Source of the DNA: Cyclaneusma minus
Taxonomy: Eukaryota; Ascomycota; Leotiomycetes; Marthamycetales; Marthamycetaceae
Assembly (NCBI GenBank): GCA_037179335.1
Contig: JAKZHN010000002.1
Coordinates: 372,001-436,000 of the forward strand
Direction of reading: 5' to 3'
DNA length: 64,000 nt
Shown here in pieces: positions 11,739-22,545 of the stretch (positions are counted from its first letter, which is position 1; each line of letters begins with the position of its first letter). The position numbers and the translations under genes are program-made. Under the pieces are notes generated by a model. It searched no databases, had not been told where the DNA came from, and saw only the letters and a list, made by a program, of their open reading frames with translations.

Positions 11739-13374
11739 CTAGTCCGAAGCGCGATGGAATTTAATCGGCACGCCCTGCAGCGGGAACAGCGCCGTCGAAA
11801 AGCGCGTGCTGATCTTCTCCTCCGGATGCATGCACTGGATCTGGTCATAATGCTGCATGATGCGCACCAGAGCAATTGCTACTTCGGTGAGCGCGAATTG
11901 TTCTACAACAGATAAAATTAGCATGAGTCGTCAAATTCGGAAATTCGGAATCGTAGTGTTGGGGCAACTTACGACCAATGCAAATTCTAGGTCCGCCATT
12001 GAACGGGATATATTCCCATCCAACACGCTTTCCGATCCAGCGATCTGGCTTCCATTCTCCAGCGTCGGGTCCCCAGAGATCTTCACGGCGCTGCATCACG
12101 TAGGGGCTGTACTTGACGACTGTGCCCTTGGCGACGACGACTGGTGCTGTGCCATCGGGTCCGCCTCCGCTGGGGAGAACAGTGTCCCTGAGAGCTTCGC
12201 GGCCGTTCATGGGGATGGGCGGGTACAGGCGCAGAGTCTCTTTCATGATGTTTTGCAAGTATTCGCATTCCTTCAAGTTTGCAAACGTAATCTCGTTGGT
12301 CGGGTGGTTCTCGGTGCCGTACTTTTCGAGGACTTCTTTGCGGAGTCGCTCCCAGGAACCTTTGTGGTGTGCCAGGCAGCGAATGGAGAAGGCGAGCAGA
12401 GAGGCGGAGGTGTCTTCGCCGGCGAAGAGAAGTTGGATGGTCAGGTCGCGGAGGAGCGTTTTGTCTTGCGTGCTGTCTACGAGGCCTTGGAGGAAGGAGT
12501 ATTTTTCTTTCTCGGGGAACATGGCGGCTTGCTTGGGGGCGGAGCGGGAGCGGAGTGCTTTTTCGACGAAGCGGTCACCGTAATCTTTCCATGAGGCGCA
12601 GGAGTCGCGGAACTTTTTGCTGTTGGCCATCCAGTAGAAGGGACCGGCTTTCAGGCGGAGAAGAACACCGTCGTTGGAGTCTTTGAATGCTTTCTCGAGG
12701 CGAATGGCTTGTTGACGCTCGCTTGGAGTACCGAGACCCATGAAGTGGAGCTGGGAGTTGACGGACTCGCCACAGATGAACTCGGTCGTGTTGTCGAGGG
12801 TGTAACGGAGGATGAGAGGGAGGAGATCGGAGTTTGTCGTCCAGCCATCTGGGCCATATTTTATCGCTTGGAAAAAGTATTTAACATGTTTCTCAGGAGC
12901 AGCCAAGTCGCTGACCAGGTCTCTGGTGAAGTTGGGACGAAGGACGGCTCTCGAATGCTGCCAGATGGGACCATCACTGGTGAACACGCCCGGCCCCAAG
13001 AGAGGACCAACAGCTCTGGCGCGGTTGTTTCCCAGGCCCCAGTCCTGGAAGTTGGTCGCAAGAATCGCCTGGCAGATTTTTGGCTCAGCCGAGAAGATGG
13101 AAGTATCAAGGTTGCTGTCGGTAGTGTAGGTCCATTTGCCCTCCTCCTTGTAGTTTTCAAAGATAAGATCTTGCAGGATATCGCCCTTGAACTTGATGAC
13201 CTTCAACTTACGATCCAGAGCCATGGGAAGCTTGGTCTTCGCCCGGTGCATTGGTTGGCATCCTTTGTCCTTGCCCAGCTTCGCCAGGGCTTGCTTCCTT
13301 GAGAAAGAATTGACGAAGGCATACAGGACGGTACACGCAGCCACGATGGCCACGAGCTGCAAACTGACGCCCAT
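11739..13374 (-). CDS. Cytochrome P450, CYP52-clan
   Basis: Exons 13374-11973 and 11902-11739 flank a 70-base intron and give 521 residues. An N-terminal anchor (residues 1-24) leads into the stretch WGLGNNRAR...GPGVFTSDG..W.HSR..LRPNF (112-149), a hallmark of the CYP52/CYP63-type alkane and fatty-acid hydroxylase clan. The I-helix motif AGEDTS is at 318-323, and ExxR is at 379-382 in KETLR. The haem loop FNGGPRICIGQQ has its Cys at 465; this loop is only restored after splicing. Relatives hydroxylate terminal carbons of long aliphatic chains, so oxidation of the polyketide tail is a reasonable inference. It is transcribed away from the 2OG oxygenase across a 1.1 kb shared promoter region. 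The ATG at 13374 was chosen because the frame upstream is not P450-like. Confidence 0.9.
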
Positions 13375-14478
13375 CACAGAGAGTGACTTCCAGAAAGCTT
13401 GGATGCGGAGAAGGAAGTGTGGTGTTAGGTTGATGAGGCACAGCACTCCTGGTGATCCGCGGAGGCTTGGGTGTGTGAGGCATATGACACTTAGGAAAAC
13501 AGCTGGAGGCCTTTCATTTAACAACAGCTTGCCCACTCGAGGTCGCAGTTTGCCCACCTTTTCCCACCGAGTACAGTAAAACGGAGAGTAGGCCAGCCGG
13601 GCCCTAGGGTAAAGGGTCGGTGCTCGGCGGTGTCGGTATAACGGGGTGTCATCAGGCATCAGGTGATGGGCCGATAAAACCGACGATTTTTGGAAAAAGT
13701 GTACAGACATAATTCGGGAACAGAGGGAGGTCAAAGACCAGAGGGACTCAGAGTGGTCTGGTGGGGCCCAATTTTTAGCAGGCGTCAGGCTGACATGTAT
13801 TTCCAGTGAGATCCTGCGCCGAAGCGAGGTGGCTCAAGCGTCCAGGGGGATTATGTCAGCTGTGGCGCTAAGTTCCGACTTGGCGGCTGATAAGCGCCGG
13901 GCCGCGCTCAATTCCTGTGTAACTGTGACGTGTGTCCTGAAATCTGGATATCAAACGACGAACCGGAATAATAACGTCAACATAACACATTATCCTGAGG
14001 TGAAGTAAGGCGAATGTATGGCGCTCTGAACAGGGGGAAGATTGAGCACACCTCATCTGCCATTGAATTTCTAGCGTGTTCTTTCCCCACGTCTGACCCA
14101 CCACTGAAGTTTACCAGTTACCGCCCTGGCGGTCTTACCGCAGGCATTTTCCATGCAGACTGAGACTGCCAACCAGACACTTCATGCCAGTCTGGAGAAT
14201 GTCACTGCCAGGGCCTGGATGGATTCGAGGCCTTGGAATTGGACATACATTGTGGTCACATCAGTACCACCCGGATCCGATTCATTACGGAGGCCTCTTC
14301 CAAGACCTGATGAATCGGGTGGCTTGAGGATATCGCGAGAGACTATTTGCCACAGTTAGGGAGCCCAAGTGGACCAACAGCCTGCATAATTACCGCACAA
14401 GTCGATACATATAGCGCTTGGCCTCCCCCGGCTTGAATTGAGTTTATCCCCAGACTTCATGACTCTCTACAACACAGT
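13375..14478. promoter_or_regulatory. Shared divergent promoter region, P450 / 2OG oxygenase
   Basis: These 1.1 kb separate two divergent tailoring genes, so they probably hold common control sites. A cluster of TCGG steps (about 13618-13642, TCGGTGCTCGGCGGTGTCGG) could be a Zn2Cys6 site, but no inverted CGG pair was confirmed. A TATA-like TACATATA lies about 70 bases before the 2OG oxygenase ATG. The open frames in this stretch are antisense or short. Confidence 0.45.
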
Positions 14479-15763
14479 ATGATTGTCACTCTTTTGCATT
14501 TCCTCCAATCTTTGGGGTACAGGCTCCAAAGTTTAACGAGTCGTACCCTATACTACTTGATACGGCAGCTACTCGGCAAGCAACCTACAGCTATACCCGT
14601 TCTCCCATATACCGGAACACCCTCGTCGCTCATCAACGGAGATGTGCCGCCTTTCCCAAAGGAGGACTTGCCCGTTGCCAAGCTGGCCTGCATCAAACTC
14701 TCTGATCTCCGTGCGAACGATCCCGAGGCCACGAAGGAGATATTCGAAGCTTGCAAGAATCCAGGCGCCTTTTACCTCGACTTGAGAGGCGAGGAGGAGG
14801 GCGAGCTTCTGCTCAAAGATGCGGATGGCGTGTTCCACCTCTTTGCGGACTTCTTCGCTCAGGACCGCACCGAGAAGTTGAAGTACGCTATGGATCGCAA
14901 AACCGCCAACGGGTACGTAGATCTACATTCTCCCAAGACTCTTGGTCAAAAGCGAATACCTGTGCTATGTTAGACCATAGGCCATCGTGAACCCGTCTCG
15001 CGATCATGAATATACCTGAAACAGACAGAAACTGACTTATTGCAGTTACAAGCCTCCAGGTATGACCAAGTTTCACAACGGTACGCCAGACCGCAACGAG
15101 TTCTTTACCGTCGGACGCACCGACATCGACCACGAGACATCCACACCCCTGCCCCCCATCGTGGTAGCCTCCAAACCCCTGCTCCGCAGCTTCGCCTGGC
15201 GCTCCCACTCGGTCATGCTCACGATGCTCAACCAGCTCGACATCTCGCTCCACCTCCCCTTCGGCACACTCGCATCCAAGCACGCCCAAGACAAGATTTC
15301 CAACTCGCAGACGCGCATCGTGAAAGTCGACCCACAACCCGTCGAGGACCGCCGCGCCACCTTCACGCCACACACGGACCTGGGCAGCATGACCGTGCTC
15401 TTCAACTGTCTGGGCGGACTGCAGGTCTTGCCTGAGGGTATGGAAAACGAGGAGGAGAATTGGCTGTATGTGGAGCCGAAGCCTGGATGTGCGATTGTCA
15501 ATGTTGGGGATACGATTGTGAAGATGGTGAATGGACTGTTTACGAGTCCGGTTCATCGGGTGAGATACCCGCCTGGGAAGCAGGCTCATATGACAAGATA
15601 CAGTGTGGCGTATTTCAGTCGCCCGGAACGCACTACCCTCATGAACAGCTTGAGGAGCGATGTCATCCCGCCCCTGAAAGAAGGGGAGGAGGACGAGGAC
15701 TTGACTGTCTTGGAGTGGACGAGAAAGCAGGTTGCCTGGAAACAGCAGCAGCACAAGTTCTAA
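14479..15763 (+). CDS. 2-oxoglutarate/Fe(II)-dependent oxygenase (isopenicillin N synthase-like)
   Basis: Exons 14479-14912 and 15046-15763 flank a 133-base intron and give 383 residues. The N-terminal DIOX_N part contains the PGAFYLDLRG strand near 95-103. The 2OG-FeII oxygenase core carries the iron ligands His254 and Asp256 (HTDLGSM), His315 (SPVHRV) and the 2OG-binding Arg329 with Ser331 (RYSVAYF). All key residues are present, so the enzyme should be active. Family members hydroxylate, desaturate, epoxidise or ring-expand small molecules. Its placement between a P450 and the trans-enoyl reductase argues for a tailoring role on the PKS-NRPS product. The first 30 residues contain a hydrophobic stretch (LLHFLQSLGY..LYYLI) that may be a weak membrane anchor, unusual in this family. 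Confidence 0.88.
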
Positions 15764-18228
15764 ACGGGGGAGAGGTGATCGATTTTGTCACTTCGAGGCA
15801 GAAATTTTCTTTTTTGTTAGCTCAACTCCAGGATTTGTATTATTTTGGGATTTCGTCTCTTAGCTTGGTGTCTTTCTGGGAATTGGGACTGGTGGAAGGA
15901 AAAAGGCGGGATACACAGGTAGCATATCGGGTTCAGTTTCATGTTTGTATCTTTCCTCAAATCTACGTACTTTTACTTCTTCGCCAAATCGAAAGTCTTA
16001 TTCCAGCCTAGCAGCATCAATAGACACACATAGGCAGGGTGATACTGGTATTCATCAGGTGAATCACCAAAGTCCCACGCCCGTACCCCATGTTTCAACT
16101 CTGAACCTCATCCACGTCCCAGCCTCTCGGATTTGACATTTCCCGCCCACACGCCAGAGCATGCACCCGGATGTGGGAGACAGCAACCTGTCCCAATCCC
16201 GAAGGAATGGTGTCCGTTGAAAGTGACAATCCGTACCCGATTCTCCAAGTCAGCTCGGCTAGGTATACTTCTTCCGTCCCCGTAAGGCTTTCTCGTCCCC
16301 AGCAACCTCTGTCGTCCACCCCCATACCTTCCACCAACAACAAGCTTACAAGCCACAACCTCCTCCTTCGTTTCATCGTCAAACATGCATATTCCAGCAT
16401 GAAGAAAATCCCCATTATTCCCACCATGCAGCATGCAGTTCCGAGTTCGCAACCAGGAGATCTCCGCAGTAGTTCGCACTCACCTGCATATCCGGACATT
16501 ATTGCATACGAAACAGCCTACGTACCTCCCCATCCACGTGCTTGCTGCATATTCCAGACGCAGGAAATCCCCGCATTATCATTCGATTCGGCTTCTCGAA
16601 TATGAAGCAAGCGCGATATGCAACATGGCATATTGGAGATTCCAGGGGTAGTAAGCAGGAACGATTATCTTACTGTGGGGGCCCAAGGGTCCCGCTGGAA
16701 TGCAAGGCAGACCTGGTGCTGAATATGCTGGGATTCGTAGTCCTTGTTCCGGTGATCGGCCAGGGGGTTGAGGATATTCGAGTCATGACGATTGTCAGTG
16801 CCTGGCACGAACCGAGTGTGCGGTGCACGCTTGGTACTTGGACTCAATGCGCTTTGACGTTGTAAGATCTTTAGATACTGAGGGCTTGAATTTTGAGGAA
16901 ATGTTGGAGGTTCGTATTGTTCGTGTTGGTTATTTTTCTGTTTTTCAGATAGATGGCTTTGCATAATACTGGCGTGAGGGATCGATGCATTGGTGAACTG
17001 ATACTTGTGCTGTAGTGATGACTGGTGAATGTGATTCGATGCGTTGTGACTAGTAAGGTTGATGAACAGTGCGTCTGAAAGCATCAAATGTTGAGAAAGC
17101 TTTCCAACCTCGTGGGATGAGCTTGACTCAACTTGACTCGCAAGATGGCAGATCCAAAGCTTGAATCTCTGGAGTTCGGGCTTGGAAGTTGGAAATCGTC
17201 GATTCATCGAGTTCCAAGAATAGCAGCTACGTGTACCTTTGGGGTCATGATCATATGATCCTAGGATCGATGATCGATAATCGATGATGTGATGAGAAGC
17301 TGGATATTTGACCATCAGATCTACTTGTATTTCTGGTGGAAATTTGAGATGAGAGTCGATGACATGATTTTGTTGTAATTTTATCACGAGTCTGAGACAG
17401 GAAGTTGAACTTCTGATTTTGACTATGTTTTCCGAGCTCCTAATTCTCGAATCTTGTTTTTAATTTCTCAACTTGAGAATCTCAAGCTTTGAAGTTTTTG
17501 GATTTCAAGTCTGTTTTATCTTAGTCTCTAAACCTGAGCTTTATTCCAGGAACTTTGACTTTTGAGAAGTAGAAACACCAGGTAGTAATTGGTAATTTGG
17601 TTCCCAGTGTTCAGAATTTGGAATGAGCACATTATTTAGCATTCCTAACCTTCTAACCCACGATTCAGACATGACTATGAGGAAACCAGAAACCTCTATT
17701 CTTGAGGCAACAGTTAGAGACTGACAGAGATTCGACTCCCGGAAACCCCGTTGATGAGAACGAAGTAACCTTCTGATAGCATGTTGTATACATGATGGGT
17801 ACGAGGTTTAAACTGCAAAACTGTAAACAACAAACCCTCACTGCCAAATGCCCAAGAACTCCGATGTAAGATAGACCGTAGTCTCCTCTTAACAAACCAG
17901 CCATAGAAACAACAGAAATCATACATCGACCACTCCACGGCGTTCCAAAAGTCAGCACGCCTCTCCAAAGTCCAGAATTCAGAAGTAAGCATGTTTCAAC
18001 AATTTGATATTGCGCCTTGCCTACCCATCATATATACAGCCCTAACAAAAATCTATAAAACAAAAGACCAGCTAGAACAGCCAGCTCAATGCCTTATCAT
18101 CCAATAATCCCGGCCGTAAATGCGCTCAGAATCCAAACAAGCATACAAAACACCGTAGCATGCCGTGCCCATCTAGTCAAAGAAAAACCGAAAGCCCATT
18201 TTGCCCAAACCCCAATCTCATACTGCAC
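15764..18228. other. Long intergenic region, 2OG oxygenase / enoyl reductase ends
   Basis: Two genes end toward each other over 2.5 kb. The sequence is somewhat AT-richer than the genes and has short palindromes around 17250-17290 built from GATC/ATCGAT steps, including GATCCTAGGATC. A 240-codon minus-strand frame at 16665-17387 is rich in His, Ser and Gln, shows no domain and has no splice support; it is not called. I see no transposon protein. Confidence 0.45.
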
Positions 18229-19375
18229 CTACGCAATGGTGTACACCAACTTCTCACCAGACACCTCACCCCTCCGAATAATATCCACACCCTCCAAAAT
18301 GCCCTTGAACCCACCCTCACACAACCTCTGCGGATGCGCCTTCAGCTTGCCCTCATTCAGCAACTGCTGCACAGTAGCAAACATCTTGTTCGCAAACTCC
18401 CTAATGCTCATATCGCCATCTCTTCCATAAGGCTCTGGCCACGAGTTTGCTCGGCCAGTCACAGTGGTTGCCAAGATCCAATCTGGCTTGACGACTTTGC
18501 GCGTGGCGCCGGATTCAGGGTAGGGGTCCAGGGCAGTGTATTTGCCGCCGGCGCGGCCGATGGCGGCGTAGCAGAGCTTGATGGTGGATGTTTGTGTGAT
18601 GCAGTCGACGGCGTAGCCGAGAGCGTTTTTGGTGAGGGCTTTGATGTCGGCGGCGCAGGTGGCGGACTTGTAGTCGAAGCAGTAGTCGGCGCCGTAGGAT
18701 TTGCAGAGGTCGAAGTTGCGGGTGGAGCAGGTGGTGATTACTTTGCAGCCGGAACTGTGAGAGGTTTTTGATAAGTGGTTTGTTCGGGTACCTAGAGATG
18801 GGTAGTAGGGTAGGTAATACTTACAGCTTGGCGAGCTGAATGGTCATTGTACCAACGGAGGAAGCACCACCGTTGACGAGCACCCAGAAAGGCTTCTCGG
18901 CGGGCTGTTCGAGAGATGCGGGGATCTTCAAGGACCAGTACAGTGCAAGACCGGCGGACGCCAGAGCAGTGCCAAAGGGTGCTGCTTGCTCGTAAGTCAT
19001 CGTCTCGGGAAGCTTCATGACGAGATCGCCTGGGAGCGAGACGTATTCTGCGAAAGCACCGCCGAGAGGGCGGTAGTGGTTCATGCCGTCCGCAGAAGCG
19101 CAGATGCGGTCGCCAATCTTGAGGTCACGCTTGACATCTGAGCCGATAGCAACAATGTCACCGGCGACATCGAAGCCGAGGATGGCACCGGGGCAGGCGA
19201 AAGGTCCAATCATCTTGGTGTCGACGGGGTTGAGGGCGAGAGCTTTGGTCTTGACGATGACTGCATCGGGCTCGAGGGGCATGACTTCGACATCGTTGTT
19301 GATCTCGAACTCGCCAGTCTCGCCGGCGATGATGGCGGTTTGCTTGGCGGGGATTTCGGGGGTGATTGGTGCCAT
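18229..19375 (-). CDS. Stand-alone (trans-acting) enoyl reductase, MDR family, LovC-like
   Basis: Exons 19375-18825 and 18754-18229 flank a 70-base intron and give 358 residues, close to the usual 360 for trans-acting enoyl reductases of fungal HR-PKS systems. Recognisable parts are the LNPVDTKM segment (48-55), the GAILGFDVAGDIVAIG core (63-78), the GGAFAEY turn (105-111) and the NADPH-binding VNGGASSVG (167-175). Such proteins lack catalytic zinc and reduce enoyl thioesters on the partner PKS at selected cycles only. The synthase next door lacks a functional ER, so this is the expected partner. It is transcribed away from the PKS-NRPS over a 3.2 kb region, and a TATATA at 19580-19585 lies about 205 bases before its start. 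Confidence 0.92.
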
Positions 19376-22300
19376 TGTGAGAGGGTTGGATTATCGTGAA
19401 GAGCGAGGCTTAGGGCGAAAGACTGGATGTACTCGGTCCTCGTCTCCGGGGAAAAGAAGGTAGTAATCTGGACAAATGGGGAAAGGAGGGTCTGGGTTCT
19501 GCGGGAATAACGTCACGGGAAGAGACAGAGAGGGATTCGGGATCTTAAGAGCTTGGAAGGTAAAGAGGAAGGCTCTTTGTATATATCAGGAGTAGAAGTA
19601 GCCTTACATAGGAAATGAAGCTCGAAGCCTTGCTTACTCAGTATGGGGGTTTTAGGGATGGTAATACTGGCTTGCTCCGCACCAGCAAAAGCATGGTGGA
19701 GAGGCAGTTGGAGCTGCGGTCTGTGTTACTAGGAAGTCATCTCATCTTTCGACAGGGTGGGAGGTCTCGGAGCGAGTCCGACGCAGGGGACACGAGTGGC
19801 CCCAAATAAGCATCAATCAGGCGTGAAGCTAGGATCCGTAGCAGAGTAAGAGCATCAGGCATTTAATGCTGTACAAGTTACAGCGCTTTGGTTGACGTCT
19901 CGTGGGGGCCTGATTGGTGGGATAGAGGATTGAAGCGTTGCTGTCCCCGCGCGGCTGTTCGACGAATTAATCGCGCTTGGGCGTCGTTTGTCAGCTCGCT
20001 TGTGGATCTTACTGTATCACCAAACCACCTGCGTCAACCCTCTTTCAACCACTGCTCGACATGGCTTTTTTAAATTGTTGATTAGGATCGAACGATAATC
20101 TAGGATTTACGGGCACGGAGCATTGTGAGAAACGCGGCGCGATCTTCAACATCCTCAACACTCGACAATCACGACTTCAACCCCGCACGCAGATGTGCTC
20201 GGAGGACTCGAGGAGCTAGGTCCGAGTCATGGTCAGTTGGCTAGCTTGAATCATCAACATCGAGGATACGGGCGATCGTTCTCTATCTGGTCATCTTGGG
20301 TGAGAATCTAGATCTCGTGCCTTGGCATTAGAAAACTAGGTATTCGTACAAATAATGCTATTTTATCCATTAAAACCTACATGAACATTCTGAGGACCTT
20401 TACTAGCCAGGAATGAAGCTACGCAGGCACTGGGATGAAACTCACCGGCCAGCCTCTTCCTTCAAGGCTAAAGATGTTTGTCATACCTATTATTGTCTCT
20501 CACCAGACATCCATATACCGGTATACTAATATGCATGGGAACACACAAGGCAAAAGCTCCGGGCAAGGACGTGTCTAAGCAGACAAGTAAAGCAAGCCTT
20601 AAAGCCCAGATATGGAATTACGTCCGAAATCCGAATGGCTTATAGGAGCACAGTCATCCGGAGTATATTGCTTTTTCCAGACCTTGTTTTCACATGGATT
20701 CAGGCACGGCTCGCTTAACAACGTGGCTTGAGAAGGAGCTAGCACTTATTTCAACGTCTGCCACTGAAGCGGCTGGTGGCGCTAGGCTGATTGGGGGCGA
20801 AAAGGGCTTTGACTCGGACTCCGTCGGGAGATAGATGCCTTACAAACCGATTACACATTATTCGACAAGGCCGAAACATGTTCGTCTCATCCACTTGTTT
20901 GCTCGTCTTCGGACCGACGCTGTCATGTTCAGGGTCTCGGATGATAGCATATCGACAAACAGAAACTGCATCAAATGACCACGTGTGGTAACGCAGCAGT
21001 TTGCCGTCGTCATAAGACCCAACAACAATAATAACGAGGGCACCCTCAACATTGACGCGAAGGATGAAAGTTGAAACAGACCGGCATATAGCCTCGCACT
21101 TCAATGTTGGGAACATAGATAGCTGGTAGGGCTTGGCAGATCCGGAAAGGGTGGAGTACACGATGGGTCTGCTTCGGCCGTGGCGCACATGGAACAATTG
21201 CAGCCTTCTAGCGGCCTTCTCTGCAGATGTCTCCCTCGATTCCGCCTTGGTCGTATTTAACCTTATTTAGGGTGTACCCCCATCCCAATCTCGGCATTCC
21301 CCCCCTTTCACCGCCCAGCGGAAGCCAGCAAGGGCCCTGGCCTGCAAGGTACGCCGCACGATTACTCGGATCTTCAGATGGTGCTATCGACAGGCCAGGG
21401 CTATAGCAAGCCACTGCGGAGGCTCTGCGTGCGGCACAGCATGCGCACCAGCTGGTCCAGGCTGGTGGATATATGGGGTACATGTAGGACACAGTAATCC
21501 TCGCGGGCGACGCTGCTGGAGAGGGAATGGTGGCGGGAGGAGCTCTCCAGCCACAGGGCGAATTTCGGGTGGCCCGTGCACCAGGGGTGCTGGCCCGTTT
21601 GTGTGCGCTAGTCAGGATCACGAGTCTTGGGCGAAGAGCCTCTTCCCGGCTCCTCCAACACCCATCACCCAACAGCCCACCGCGTCCACGCACCCAAACC
21701 ACCCACTACGCATATGCACAGCTTCCCCCGGACTCTGCTGACTTGCATGCAAGACAATACAAGGTCTCCCACGCCCATAATTCGGCCTCTGCCTGGTGCC
21801 ACGCTGCCGTAGACCCTTGCACTTGGCCCCCCGCCCCAATCTGCTCGAGCCTATGCTCCTATGCCATTCTGCGATACGGATAGCATGGGCCAATCGAGAG
21901 CTCCTAGCTTGCCCCTCGTCTATCATGTGGAGTGTAAGCATGGGAATGCTGAGAATGGACTGCCCGCATAGGCTGATCGCTCATTCGTGCGCTGACAGCG
22001 AACCCGGACTTTCCATCAAAAATACGCTGTTACAACTGCTTGGGTAAGCAGCCCGTATATCTCAGAGTTGAGAATATATACAACATGGCCGGTACGGTAC
22101 CAAGACCCTCTCATTCTTTCTGAAGGAACTCCATCGTTCATCACGGGACTTTTCACTCTTCAGATCTCCAACCCACCTTTCTTTGAAGAAAGACTATCTC
22201 TCATACACAGAAGCTGAGCTGTTGTATAGAGATTCTCCTATTCAAAGATCCTGCCACCACCATCATCTTTCTGCTGAGATTTGTTTCTACCGTCTGTCAT

Positions 22301-22545
22301 TGTCCCTCCGAGATCTCCCTCCATTTCCACATCATTCAATCTTGAATTGCCTCAAACTATCAACTCGACAACCAAACTCGATTCGTTCTCGATTCGCCCC
22401 CCGATCGCTCTAACCCACTGATTCGACTCAACTCGACTCGATCCGACACTTGGGAAATCGCATCCCAATCATTCGTTTCACCACGACATCGATAACCGTT
22501 GAACCCACGTCACTCAACCAACGATCCGAAATCAACGATATCAAG
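19376..22545. promoter_or_regulatory. Divergent promoter region, enoyl reductase / PKS-NRPS
   Basis: This 3.2 kb region holds both start regions and no convincing gene. Frames at 20751-21197 and 21208-21702 (minus) are GC-rich shadows without domains. A CGGACTCCG (CGG-N3-CCG) lies near 20815-20823 and CGGACCG near 20911; these could be zinc-cluster sites but are not proven. For so large a gap, a lost gene or a broad regulatory region are both possible. Confidence 0.45.
22075..22080 (+). promoter_or_regulatory. Likely TATA box of the PKS-NRPS
   Basis: A TATATA lies 466 bases before the chosen ATG. A pyrimidine-rich stretch follows. From 22124 to the start codon at 22546 there is no ATG at all, as expected of a scanned 5' leader of around 420 bases. 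The one upstream ATG (22085) would probably lie before the transcription start. Confidence 0.4.

Noticed and set aside
13375..13734. 120-residue N-terminal extension of the CYP52-type P450
   Set aside because: The membrane anchor typical of a P450 start follows the ATG at 13374; the upstream part is not P450-like.
16665..17387. 240-codon minus-strand frame
   Set aside because: Rich in His/Ser/Gln, no domain, no splice or promoter support; likely chance.
20751..21702. Two minus-strand frames of 148 and 164 codons between enoyl reductase and synthase
   Set aside because: No domain and poor composition, and they overlap other frames; treated as promoter DNA.
22450..22545. N-terminal extension of the synthase by 32 residues
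   Set aside because: It starts at a TTG, has no ATG, and the KS domain begins right after the ATG at 22546.
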